Shown one piece after another: positions 1-5,650 of a stretch of 9,266 bases of DNA. Below the pieces are notes generated by a model. That model worked only from the letters and a program-made list of their open reading frames with translations. It did not search any database and was not told the DNA's origin. Position 1 is the stretch's first letter; every line of letters begins with the position of its first letter. A program made the position numbers and the translations under genes. Source of the DNA: Bacillota bacterium (lineage in GTDB: Bacteria; Bacillota; Clostridia; Lachnospirales; Lachnospiraceae); assembly GCA_023420935.1 (NCBI GenBank), contig JAEZUR010000122.1, positions 1 to 9,266 of the forward strand, in the 5' to 3' direction.

Positions 1-438
1 CTCTCACTGCAAAAGCTTCGGTATGGAGATATATTTGAGGATGAATATATTCTTGACGATAGTACACTTGATTACATGATACCTAAGCTGATTCTTCAAC
101 CACTTGTAGAAAACTGTATCTACCATGGAGTGCGTCTCAAGGGAGAAAAGTGTGTTATTCGCATCACTACCTGCATGGAAGAGGGCGGTTTGCATATAAT
201 TGTGTACGATTCAGGAGTTGGCATGAGTTCTGAGCAGATAATGAACGTGCTGGAAGCACGCGAAAAGCATGATATTAAGGAACTGTCAGGCTTCGGTCTA
301 CGCGGCACCATCAATCGAATACGTTATTACTATGACTGCGACAACGTAGTACAGATATCCAGTGAGCTTGGTGAGTATACACAAATTGAGATATACATTC
401 CCAAGATGAGAAAAACTAAAGTAGAGGGGGAAGAATGA
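1..438 (+). CDS. C-terminal part of a YesM-type sensor histidine kinase (5' truncated by the window)
   Basis: The frame is open from base 1 and ends at TGA 436-438, giving 145 visible residues; the N-terminus, membrane segments and phospho-acceptor histidine lie outside the window. What remains is a GHKL ATPase domain. The N box reads LQPLVENCIYHG (about residues 32-43), the G1 box DSGVGM (about 70-75) and the G2 region GFGLRG (about 97-102). The LQPLVEN..HG pattern is the hallmark of the LytS/YesM (HPK7-like) kinases, which typically sense extracellular sugars, peptides or envelope state and phosphorylate an AraC-type regulator. Such a regulator follows directly and overlaps by 4 bases, so the two form one translationally coupled operon. 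The ligand cannot be told from this part. Base composition is less AT-rich than in the genes after 1200. Confidence 0.93.
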   Translation, partial: LSLQKLRYGDIFEDEYILDDSTLDYMIPKLILQPLVENCIYHGVRLKGEKCVIRITTCMEEGGLHIIVYDSGVGMSSEQIMNVLEAREKHDIKELSGFGLRGTINRIRYYYDCDNVVQISSELGEYTQIEIYIPKMRKTKVEGEE

Positions 439-1175
439 TGTACCGAGTTATGATCATAGACGACGAGATGTCTGCTCGTAGGCTACTACAGGCATCCATA
501 GATTGGCAATTACTTGATATGGAATTGGTAGGCGAGGCGGCCAGTGGTATAGAAGCGATTAATATCATTGATGAGTTGCGGCCAGACATTGTTTTTGTTG
601 ACATTTCCATGCCTTTTATGAATGGGATTGAATTCATAGAGGTTGCAACGAAGCGATATACAGACTTGATGATTATCGTTTTGACAGGATTTGATGATTT
701 TGAGTATGCACGTCAGTGTGTTCGACTGCCGGTGGTAGAGTATATGCTTAAACCGATTGTACGGCAAGAGGTGACCGAGGTGTTAATCAAGATAAAGAAA
801 AAACTAGATAAACAAAATTCTCGTACACAGGAGATTGGACATGAAATTACTCCGTCTGATATCGAGAAGATAATGCAGTATTTACGCGATAATTTTACCA
901 ATTCTAACATCAACCTAACCTCTGTGGCCCAGCATTTTGGATTTAATTCGAGTTATCTTAGCCGGAAATTCAAGCAGGAAACTGGAAAGAGCTTTGTCGA
1001 GTTCTTGATCAAGTGTCGGATGGAACGGGCAATTGTGCTAGCAGGAACAAGTAAGAAGATGTTCTGTACTGCCAATGATGTCGGCATCCCTGACCCGAAC
1101 TACTTTGGACGCTGCTTCAAAAAATATACAGGAAGTAGCTATTCGGATTATATCAGTTCACATACCTCGCGGTAA
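435..1175 (+). CDS. YesN-type response regulator: receiver plus AraC-type DNA-binding domain
   Basis: A 246-residue cytoplasmic regulator. Residues 3-122 form a receiver domain with the acidic pocket D9-D10, the phospho-acceptor D56 in FVDISMP, T84 and K106 (LKP). Residues 142-245 form the two-helix-turn-helix AraC/XylS domain: first HTH about 162-182 (VAQHFGFNSSYLSRKFKQ), second about 212-232 ending NYFGRCFKKYTG. It should bind DNA when phosphorylated by the overlapping YesM-type kinase. It is short for the family because the linker is only about 20 residues. The helix before the second recognition element (MFCTANDVG) departs from the usual I..IA..VG pattern, which might weaken that half. 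The start is ATG 435, overlapping the kinase stop as ATGA, with a purine-rich GAGGGGGAAG just upstream; ATG 438 is an alternative. No clear terminator follows. Confidence 0.93.
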   Translation: MMYRVMIIDDEMSARRLLQASIDWQLLDMELVGEAASGIEAINIIDELRPDIVFVDISMPFMNGIEFIEVATKRYTDLMIIVLTGFDDFEYARQCVRLPVVEYMLKPIVRQEVTEVLIKIKKKLDKQNSRTQEIGHEITPSDIEKIMQYLRDNFTNSNINLTSVAQHFGFNSSYLSRKFKQETGKSFVEFLIKCRMERAIVLAGTSKKMFCTANDVGIPDPNYFGRCFKKYTGSSYSDYISSHTSR

Positions 1176-1226
1176 TCTTTTTTGTATTACGTATGGGGGA
1201 TTAATTTTGTATAACGGAGGAATAGT

Positions 1227-1739
1227 ATGGTTAAGCAAGCTGATGAATATGATATACCAATTATTGAAGAAATATTATTAGATGCGGTAAACTGGATGTC
1301 AAATAATGGACTGAAAAACCAATGGAATGAGTTAAATGTAAAATGGTTCAATCTATCAAAGTCCTATACAATAGAAAACTTTTATATTTCATATCAACAT
1401 GGATTACCAACTGCTTGCATGGCTTTAACTGATTACGACCCAACTTATTGGCCTAACATTCCAAAAGGCGAATCTTTATATTTGCATAAGCTTGCTGTTA
1501 AACGTATATTTGCTGGTAAAGGATTTTCAAAAGAATTAATTGATTTTGCAAAAAATTTAGCACTTAGTTATTCAATTAACACAATTCGTCTTAATTGTAA
1601 TCAGCATCGAAATAAATTAAGATCAGTTTATGAAAATGAATGCTTTATATGTGTAGAAGAAAAGCAATTTCTTGAAAAACATGATACTGCATTATATGTT
1701 TGTAATGTTAAGGACACTAACCGTGGAATAAAAATGTAA
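1227..1739 (+). CDS. GNAT-family N-acetyltransferase
   Basis: A 170-residue soluble protein with the GNAT acyl-CoA-binding core: strand and loop LHKLAVKRIFAGKGFSKELI (about residues 86-105), where A-G-K-G-F corresponds to the pyrophosphate-binding R/Q-x-x-G-x-G/A loop. It is followed by IRLNCNQHRNKLRSVYENECF (about 120-140), the usual 'N...YE..GF' region before the last strand. Family knowledge predicts acetyl transfer from acetyl-CoA to an amine; the substrate is unknown. The ribosome binding site GGAGG (1216-1220) lies six bases before the ATG. It is 51 bases after the YesN-type gene with no terminator between, so read-through is possible. However, its strongly AT-rich sequence contrasts with the yesMN-like pair, suggesting a different history. 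Confidence 0.88.
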   Translation: MVKQADEYDIPIIEEILLDAVNWMSNNGLKNQWNELNVKWFNLSKSYTIENFYISYQHGLPTACMALTDYDPTYWPNIPKGESLYLHKLAVKRIFAGKGFSKELIDFAKNLALSYSINTIRLNCNQHRNKLRSVYENECFICVEEKQFLEKHDTALYVCNVKDTNRGIKM

Positions 1740-1760
1740 TAGGGAATTATGATGTTCTTA

Positions 1761-1789
1761 TTGACAAAGTAGAACTCTACCTATATACT
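1761..1789 (+). promoter_or_regulatory. Sigma-A-type promoter of the marR/MATE locus
   Basis: A perfect -35 hexamer TTGACA (1761-1766), a 17-base spacer and a -10 TATACT (1784-1789), one base off consensus. Transcription should begin near 1796, about 30 bases before the marR start. The spacer contains the palindrome at 1769-1780, so repressor binding there would directly exclude RNA polymerase. Confidence 0.85.
1769..1780. promoter_or_regulatory. MarR-type operator 1, inside the promoter spacer
   Basis: Inverted repeat GTAGA-AC-TCTAC: five-base arms match perfectly around a two-base centre. It lies between the -35 and -10 elements. The arm sequence recurs at 2290-2301, which makes it a likely binding site for the MarR-family protein encoded just downstream. 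Binding is inferred. Confidence 0.72.
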
Positions 1790-1791
1790 AC

Positions 1792-1809
1792 TAAGTAGAA
1801 TTCAACTTA
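1792..1809. promoter_or_regulatory. Likely MarR operator 2, at the transcription start
   Basis: An 18-base near-palindrome, TAAGT-A-GAATTC-A-ACTTA, whose arms pair except at one symmetric position. It contains the half-site GTAGAA and the GAATTC core shared with operator 3. It covers the predicted transcription start and lies 23 bases after operator 1 (1769 to 1792), about two helical turns, so two dimers could sit on the same face. Confidence 0.6.
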
Positions 1810-1827
1810 ATTAAATGAGGTGAAAAA

Positions 1828-2265
1828 ATGGATGGCTATGACTATTATATTCGTTCTATTGCTTTTGGAATGCGTTATGCCAACGACCAAAATCTAACTA
1901 CTTACGGCATCACTAATCAACAAGCTAGGTTGCTAGGTGATATCTACGACAGGATAGAGAGTGGAAAAGAAGTCAGCCGCAAAGCACTCTCAAAAGCGAT
2001 AGGAATAAGCGGCCCGTCTGTTACCAGTTTACTTAACGGCCTTGAAAAAAACGATTTTATATTACGGCAGCAAGGTGATGAAGATGGACGTACCATGCAG
2101 ATAAAAATTACTGCAAAGGCAATGAAACTAATTAACGAAATGGAAAATGTTTTTGTTGAAACGGAGCAAAAGCTATTGCACGGTTTTACGGACGAACAGA
2201 AGAAAGCCTTTTTAGAGTTGCTAAAAAAAGCCTGTGAAAACATAGGTATAAGCAACTGCGTGTAA
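1828..2265 (+). CDS. MarR-family transcriptional repressor (MepR-like)
   Basis: 145 residues, the normal MarR length. The winged helix-turn-helix spans about residues 48-95: SRKALSKAIGISGPSVTSLL gives helices 3 and 4 with the recognition helix around 61-72. The wing carries the signature D84-E-D-G-R88 followed by MQIKIT. The flanking N- and C-terminal helices form the dimer interface in this family. Ligand binding normally releases the protein from DNA. The ribosome binding site GAGGTG (1817-1822) sits five bases before ATG. The gene is followed 58 bases later by a MATE exporter, with palindromic sites both in its own promoter and before the exporter. This supports autorepression plus control of efflux, the arrangement of Staphylococcus mepR-mepA. 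The inducer cannot be read from sequence. Confidence 0.92.
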   Translation: MDGYDYYIRSIAFGMRYANDQNLTTYGITNQQARLLGDIYDRIESGKEVSRKALSKAIGISGPSVTSLLNGLEKNDFILRQQGDEDGRTMQIKITAKAMKLINEMENVFVETEQKLLHGFTDEQKKAFLELLKKACENIGISNCV

Positions 2266-2289
2266 CAGCGCTTTCTTTCATTTAAATAG

Positions 2290-2301
2290 GTAGAATTCTA
2301 C
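2290..2301. promoter_or_regulatory. MarR-type operator 3, before the MATE gene
   Basis: A perfect 12-base palindrome, GTAGAATTCTAC, in the 58-base gap between marR and the exporter. It has the same arms as operator 1 and contains the TAG-n4-CTA spacing common to MarR-family sites. No good -35/-10 pair surrounds it. It may therefore control a weak internal promoter, act as a roadblock, or assist looping with operators 1 and 2. Confidence 0.75.
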
Positions 2302-2323
2302 ATAAATAAAGGAGATGTTTAAA

Positions 2324-3709
2324 ATGAACAACAACACAAATAATGCAATGTATTATCTTGAAAAAGCCCCAGTATCCAAATCAATTCTTCACATGGCAAT
2401 TCCAATGATATTAGGTATGGTCGTTAACATGATTTACAATATTACAGATGCCTATTTTATAGGCTTGCTAAAAAACACCTCATCATTAGCAGCTATTACG
2501 CTGGCTTTACCATTTACTACCATACTAATGGCTCTAGGTGAACTATTTGGTACTGGTGGCAGTACCTACATTTCACGTCTACTTGGTGAAAAAAACATAG
2601 ACGGCGTAAAAAAAGCATCCGCAGTAAACTTTTATCTGTCATTTTTGACAGGGGCGCTGTTTGCAATTATTGTCCTGCCATTTTTGAATCCCATTCTGAA
2701 TGTTTTGGGGGCAACCGGAGAAGCCTTTACTCCTACACTAGATTATATACTACCTTTTGTGGTTGGCGCACCATTCATGGTAGCTAATTTTACACTTGGG
2801 CAAACTGTTCGAGGTGAGGGAGCCGCAAAAGAATCCATGATTGGAATGATTATAAGCGTAGTAGTCAACATCATTCTTGACCCTATTTTCATTTTCCCAC
2901 TTGGTATGGGCGTAATGGGGGCTGCAATTGCTACAGTAATTGGAAATGTCTGTGCAGTTATGTACTATGTCTTGTACTTACATAGAAAAAGTTCTGTGCA
3001 AAGCATAAGAATAAAGGACTTTAGACCAACAGGAAATATTATGGGTAATATTTTCAAGATTGGGATATCTGCATTTCTTTTATCCTGTTTTTTGATTATC
3101 TCAAGCCTTTTATTCAACAACTATGCCATGATGTATGGAGATTATGTGGTAGCGTCATTTGGAGTAGCAAATCGTTTGTGCCAGATTTCGGACTTTATCG
3201 GTATGGGGCTGTATATGGGAGTGGTTCCGCTCATCGCTTTTTCCTACGCGGCAGGCAATACTGAACGGCTTGGTAAGGTGCTCAAAACAACCACTATATA
3301 TCTTGTAGGAATTGTTACAGGAATTGCTGTTATCTTGTTTGTATTGCGCGCACAAGTAATAGGATTGTTTAGCTCTGACCCGAATGTAATTGCGGTGGGC
3401 AAGGAAATCTTGACTGCACTGCTGGCATCCACTTTGTTTGCTGGACTTTCGGGACTGTTCACAAGTATGTTTCAAGCTTTTGGAAAAGGAATACAATCCA
3501 ATATCATGTCTGTCGCAAGGGGGATTGCCCTGATTCCAATTATTATTGCTGGAAACGCTCTGTTTGGGCTGGATGGCGTTATCTGGGCGATGACTGCATC
3601 TGAGTTTTGTGCATGTGTGATAGGTTTGTGTCTGTGGCTTTTATGTAAACGCAAGATTATGGAAACGCCAATGGAAGAGCGCATAGAGTTTGATCCTGAT
3701 GTTGTGTAG
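2324..3709 (+). CDS. MATE-family multidrug efflux transporter (MepA-like)
   Basis: 461 residues, close to the roughly 450 of MepA. It is strongly hydrophobic, with two homologous six-helix halves expected in the cytoplasmic membrane. Visible family marks are YYLEKAPVSKSILHMAIPMI at about residues 10-29, ITDAYFIG with D42 at about 40-47, GELFGTGGSTYISRLLG at about 72-88, Q160-T-V-R-G-E-G and NIILDPIFIF at about 182-191. The opening 'YYLEKAPV...IPM.LG' and GTGGSTYISR.LG strings closely resemble MepA. Family function is export of cationic drugs and dyes driven by Na+ or H+. ATG 2324 is chosen over ATG 2315: the ribosome binding site GGAG (2311-2314) abuts 2315, whereas it is nine bases before 2324. 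It is co-directional with marR, probably co-transcribed, and ends at the terminator at 3759. Confidence 0.94.
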   Translation: MNNNTNNAMYYLEKAPVSKSILHMAIPMILGMVVNMIYNITDAYFIGLLKNTSSLAAITLALPFTTILMALGELFGTGGSTYISRLLGEKNIDGVKKASAVNFYLSFLTGALFAIIVLPFLNPILNVLGATGEAFTPTLDYILPFVVGAPFMVANFTLGQTVRGEGAAKESMIGMIISVVVNIILDPIFIFPLGMGVMGAAIATVIGNVCAVMYYVLYLHRKSSVQSIRIKDFRPTGNIMGNIFKIGISAFLLSCFLIISSLLFNNYAMMYGDYVVASFGVANRLCQISDFIGMGLYMGVVPLIAFSYAAGNTERLGKVLKTTTIYLVGIVTGIAVILFVLRAQVIGLFSSDPNVIAVGKEILTALLASTLFAGLSGLFTSMFQAFGKGIQSNIMSVARGIALIPIIIAGNALFGLDGVIWAMTASEFCACVIGLCLWLLCKRKIMETPMEERIEFDPDVV

Positions 3710-3731
3710 ACAAAATCAAAGAAATATCTAT

Positions 3732-3752
3732 GCCAGGTGGTTACACCTTGGC
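3732..3752 (+). repeat. Hairpin just upstream of the terminator
   Basis: GCCAGGTG (3732-3739) pairs with CACC-T-TGGC (3744-3752), giving eight base pairs with one bulged T and a GTTA loop. There is no T-run behind it, so it is not itself a terminator. It may stabilise the mRNA 3' end. Confidence 0.5.
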
Positions 3753-3758
3753 TTACAA

Positions 3759-3785
3759 AAGACTGGCTAGAGCTGGTCTTTTTTT
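3759..3785 (+). terminator. Intrinsic terminator of the marR-MATE operon
   Basis: AAGACTGGC (3759-3767) pairs with GCTGGTCTT (3772-3780), including two T-G wobbles, around a TAGA loop. A run of seven T follows (3779-3785). It sits 50 bases after the MATE stop codon, as expected for rho-independent termination. Confidence 0.82.
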
Positions 3786-3845
3786 GTTCGCCCAGAATGG
3801 ACGAACTCTTACGGTTGTAAGTCCCGAGTGTGCCCTTGTAGTCTT
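3786..3845 (+). mobile_element. Probable 5'-end remnant of a group IIC (bacterial class C) intron
   Basis: Starting directly after the terminator T-run, this stretch opens GTTCG, close to the group II 5' consensus GUGYG. It folds into two consecutive stems: GTTCGCCCA (3786-3794) with TGGACGAAC (3798-3806), one mismatch, and CTTAC/GTAAG (3808-3821). The pattern GTxxGCCC..ATGG......GTAAGTCCCGA follows, position for position, what I recall of the first 45 or so bases of the Oceanobacillus iheyensis IIC intron. Group IIC introns characteristically insert just behind terminator hairpins, which is where this lies. No reverse transcriptase and no domain V hairpin follows. The DNA becomes AT-rich after about 3845, so only a truncated relic remains. 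The 3' boundary is approximate and the identification rests on memory, not a search. Confidence 0.6.
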
Positions 3846-3883
3846 TAAACAATTTAATATCAAGAGCTATGAAAGCTCCAAAG

Positions 3884-3913
3884 TCAGTTCTTTTATAATC
3901 AGCTCTTTTATAA
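3884..3913. repeat. Tandem 15-base direct repeat in non-coding DNA
   Basis: TCAGTTCTTTTATAA (3884-3898) is followed immediately by TCAGCTCTTTTATAA (3899-3913), 14 of 15 bases identical. It lies in AT-rich DNA between the intron remnant and the next promoter. A small GAGCT/AGCTC hairpin (3864-3878) precedes it. From 3914 to 4030 nothing else recognisable was seen. Confidence 0.7.
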
Positions 3914-4030
3914 TCAAGAGACTTAGACTTATTACTAATGTTTGATAATGTTTCTTGTGATCATTTAAATCGATGAGTTAATTAATAAAACTAATAATAT
4001 AAATATTTAAAGTACTACTTTAATTATTAA

Positions 4031-4059
4031 TTGACAATGCATGATTTTCTTGATAAAAT
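4031..4059 (+). promoter_or_regulatory. Strong sigma-A-type promoter for the DUF2975-like operon
   Basis: A perfect TTGACA (4031-4036), a 17-base spacer and TAAAAT (4054-4059), with an extended -10 TG at 4051-4052. Transcription should start near 4066, about 32 bases before the first gene. The surroundings are almost pure A+T, which favours melting. Confidence 0.8.
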
Positions 4060-4097
4060 TAATAATTATTAATCAATAAAAGTAGGAGGGATTACAA

Positions 4098-4709
4098 ATG
4101 GAAGAAAAAATTAATAAGGTGAAAAAAAGAATTAAAGGTGATCGAATATTTATAAGCATTATACTATTTGTAATGATATGTATTGCGACTTACACAACAT
4201 ATGAAATTGTAAAATTTTCATTTATGAGCTCAGAGTCTTTTGCGGTAAAAGTGGTTGATAAAGGAAGTCTAAAAGGGTTATATTGTTTATTGATTGACGG
4301 GCAAAACTGGGATACTGTTGATTATAATGAGTATTTGGCAAGCGTGGATGAGAATGGTAATATAAATATTAAAATGTGTGTTATTATACAGGAAATAGGT
4401 ACACTCATCAAAACTATTATTATGGCTATCATTTTTTGTTTCGCTTATCTCATATTAGTTAATATATATGAGCCATTTTCCCCAAAAAATATATATCGAT
4501 TACGAATTATAGCAGTATTAACTATGCTTCTAGCTCTATTGCCAGAATCTGTAATGATTATTGTTAAATTAGTAGTCTTTTATAATGTAAATATAAGTAT
4601 TTCTCAAATAAATTTCTTTGTGCTTATGACTGGGGTATTGTTAGGAGTTATATCTGAAATATTTAATTATGGTCATGAACTTCAGGAAGAGATTGAACAA
4701 ATCGCGTAG
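4098..4709 (+). CDS. DUF2975-like four-helix membrane protein
   Basis: 203 residues with four predicted membrane segments, at about 17-40, 100-122, 137-161 and 171-189. A hydrophilic loop of about 55 residues lies between segments 1 and 2. The N-terminus is lysine-rich, and the C-terminus after the last helix reads EIFNYGHELQEEIEQIA, the 'IF..G..LQ.E.' ending I associate with DUF2975 proteins such as Bacillus YoaS. The next gene encodes the YozG-like HTH regulator that typically accompanies this family, which strengthens the call. Molecular function is unknown; the pairing suggests a membrane sensor or a partner that controls the regulator. AGGAGG (4084-4089) precedes ATG by eight bases. It is the first gene of a run that continues to 5572 and perhaps 6466. 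Confidence 0.75.
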   Translation: MEEKINKVKKRIKGDRIFISIILFVMICIATYTTYEIVKFSFMSSESFAVKVVDKGSLKGLYCLLIDGQNWDTVDYNEYLASVDENGNINIKMCVIIQEIGTLIKTIIMAIIFCFAYLILVNIYEPFSPKNIYRLRIIAVLTMLLALLPESVMIIVKLVVFYNVNISISQINFFVLMTGVLLGVISEIFNYGHELQEEIEQIA

Positions 4710-4719
4710 GAGGAAGAAT

Positions 4720-4968
4720 ATGTCTATTATTGTTAGACTCGACAGAATTATGGCAGATAGAAAAATATCACTGAATGAGCTGGCAGAAAAAGTTCAGATG
4801 ACGAATGTAAATCTTTCAAATTTAAAAAATGATAAAATGAAAGGTGTTAGATTTGAAACAATGAATGCTATTTGTAAAGCTTTAAATTGCCAGCCAGGTG
4901 ACCTTTTTGAATATGTGGAAGATAAATGCATTATTAAAGAGGAGGAGAAGGAGAATGGAAGAATTTAA
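4720..4968 (+). CDS. YozG-like Cro/CI-family HTH regulator
   Basis: 82 residues, nearly all a single helix-turn-helix domain. MSIIVRLDRIMADRKISLNE opens it, the HTH is about residues 18-40 (LNELAEKVQMTNVNLSNLKN), and LNCQPGDLFEYVED (about 66-79) closes it. This is the standard layout of the small YozG-type regulators found next to DUF2975 genes. It should bind DNA as a dimer and probably controls its own operon. The start is ATG 4720 rather than the in-frame ATG 4669: a perfect AGGAGG (4708-4713) lies six bases before it and overlaps the upstream stop codon, whereas 4669 lies inside the preceding gene with no site. The last 14 bases overlap the next gene in another frame, implying coupled translation. 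Confidence 0.92.
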   Translation: MSIIVRLDRIMADRKISLNELAEKVQMTNVNLSNLKNDKMKGVRFETMNAICKALNCQPGDLFEYVEDKCIIKEEEKENGRI

Positions 4969-5572
4969 TATTGGTGGGGTAATATCATTTGGAGATTATA
5001 ACTGGCGCATTCTAAACATAAAAAATAATGCAGCTTTAATTATAACCGAGTATATAATTGAACAGCGTCCTTACCATGACGCTTATAAAGATATAACATG
5101 GGCTGACTGCTCATTAAGAAATTATCTGAACAGTGAATTTTATGATAAATTTAATGTGGCTGATAAATCAAGAATAATTCCGGTAATAAATAAAAATCCT
5201 GATAATCAGTGGTATGGTACAAATGGCGGAGTAGATACGAAGGACAGCATATTTATATTAGGCATTGAGGAAGCTGTGTGCCAATATTTTGGAGATAGTA
5301 GTTCAAAATTGCATAACCCAGGAAAAAATCAAAGATATTGGTTTGAAAGAAAAGATGAAAATAACAGTAAGCGAATAACAAGACTCGAGGATAATAAGGA
5401 GCAAATTTGGTGGTGGTGGCTTCGGTCTCCTGGCCGTGTCAATGTAAAAGCCGTGTACATTCATGGTGATGGTAATATAGGTATCCAAGGCAACAATATA
5501 TTAAAAGGTAACATCAGTGATGGAAAATGTACAGGCGGAGTTCGTCCTGCTTTATGGATAGGGTTGGAATAA
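4955..5572 (+). CDS. DUF6273-like protein, cytoplasmic, function unknown
   Basis: 205 residues with no signal peptide or membrane segment. It has the repeated aromatic pattern I associate with DUF6273: FGDYNWRIL (about 12-20), ITWADCSLRNYLNSEFY (about 47-63), NPDNQWYGT (about 81-89), W152-W-W-W155-L-R-S-P-G, then G194-G-V-R-P-A-L-W-I near the C-terminus. The combination of WWLRSPG, a G-rich stretch and GVRPALW resembles C-type-lectin/formylglycine-enzyme-like folds, but that is a guess. The start is ATG 4955, with GGAGGAG (4941-4947) upstream, not the in-frame ATG 4898 inside the HTH gene. The 14-base overlap with the HTH gene ties it to that operon. DUF6273 domains are often found in secreted proteins; here the domain stands alone in the cytoplasm. 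Confidence 0.8.
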   Translation: MEEFNIGGVISFGDYNWRILNIKNNAALIITEYIIEQRPYHDAYKDITWADCSLRNYLNSEFYDKFNVADKSRIIPVINKNPDNQWYGTNGGVDTKDSIFILGIEEAVCQYFGDSSSKLHNPGKNQRYWFERKDENNSKRITRLEDNKEQIWWWWLRSPGRVNVKAVYIHGDGNIGIQGNNILKGNISDGKCTGGVRPALWIGLE

Positions 5573-5650
5573 AATTAGCTAAATAATATTGATTGCTATG
5601 TGATTCCAAACATTATGATTGGCTTAAAATAAAAAATTGGAGGTGATATA

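Noticed and set aside
1075..1281. A 68-codon + strand frame bridging the YesN-type and GNAT genes
   Set aside because: It overlaps both genes in another frame, and its sequence is just the out-of-frame reading of the AraC domain end and the GNAT start.
3472..3852. A 126-codon minus-strand frame
   Set aside because: It is antisense to the end of the MATE gene and to the terminator. It is a shadow of a clearly real gene and lacks a ribosome binding site or family features.
3730..3945. A 71-codon + strand frame after the MATE gene
   Set aside because: It runs through the terminator hairpin, the T-run and the intron-like stems, has no ribosome binding site and no protein-like pattern. The structured-RNA reading explains the DNA better.
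3710..4097. Riboswitch or attenuator in the long gap
   Set aside because: The two GC-rich hairpins belong to the upstream transcript's end and the third to the intron-like segment. The actual promoter at 4031 leaves only about 30 untranslated bases before the next gene.
4669..4719. Upstream in-frame ATG for the HTH regulator (17 extra residues)
   Set aside because: The extension lies inside the membrane-protein gene, reads as a run of basic residues unlike the family, and has no ribosome binding site. ATG 4720 has a perfect one.
4898..4954. Upstream in-frame ATG for the DUF6273-like gene (19 extra residues)
   Set aside because: It lies within the HTH gene and ends in a run of arginines that is simply the GGAGGAG ribosome binding region read in frame.
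4955..5572. Diversity-generating retroelement target
   Set aside because: The lectin-like WWWWLRSPG...GVRPALW ending prompted the idea, but there is no reverse transcriptase, template repeat or second copy of the 3' end in the window.
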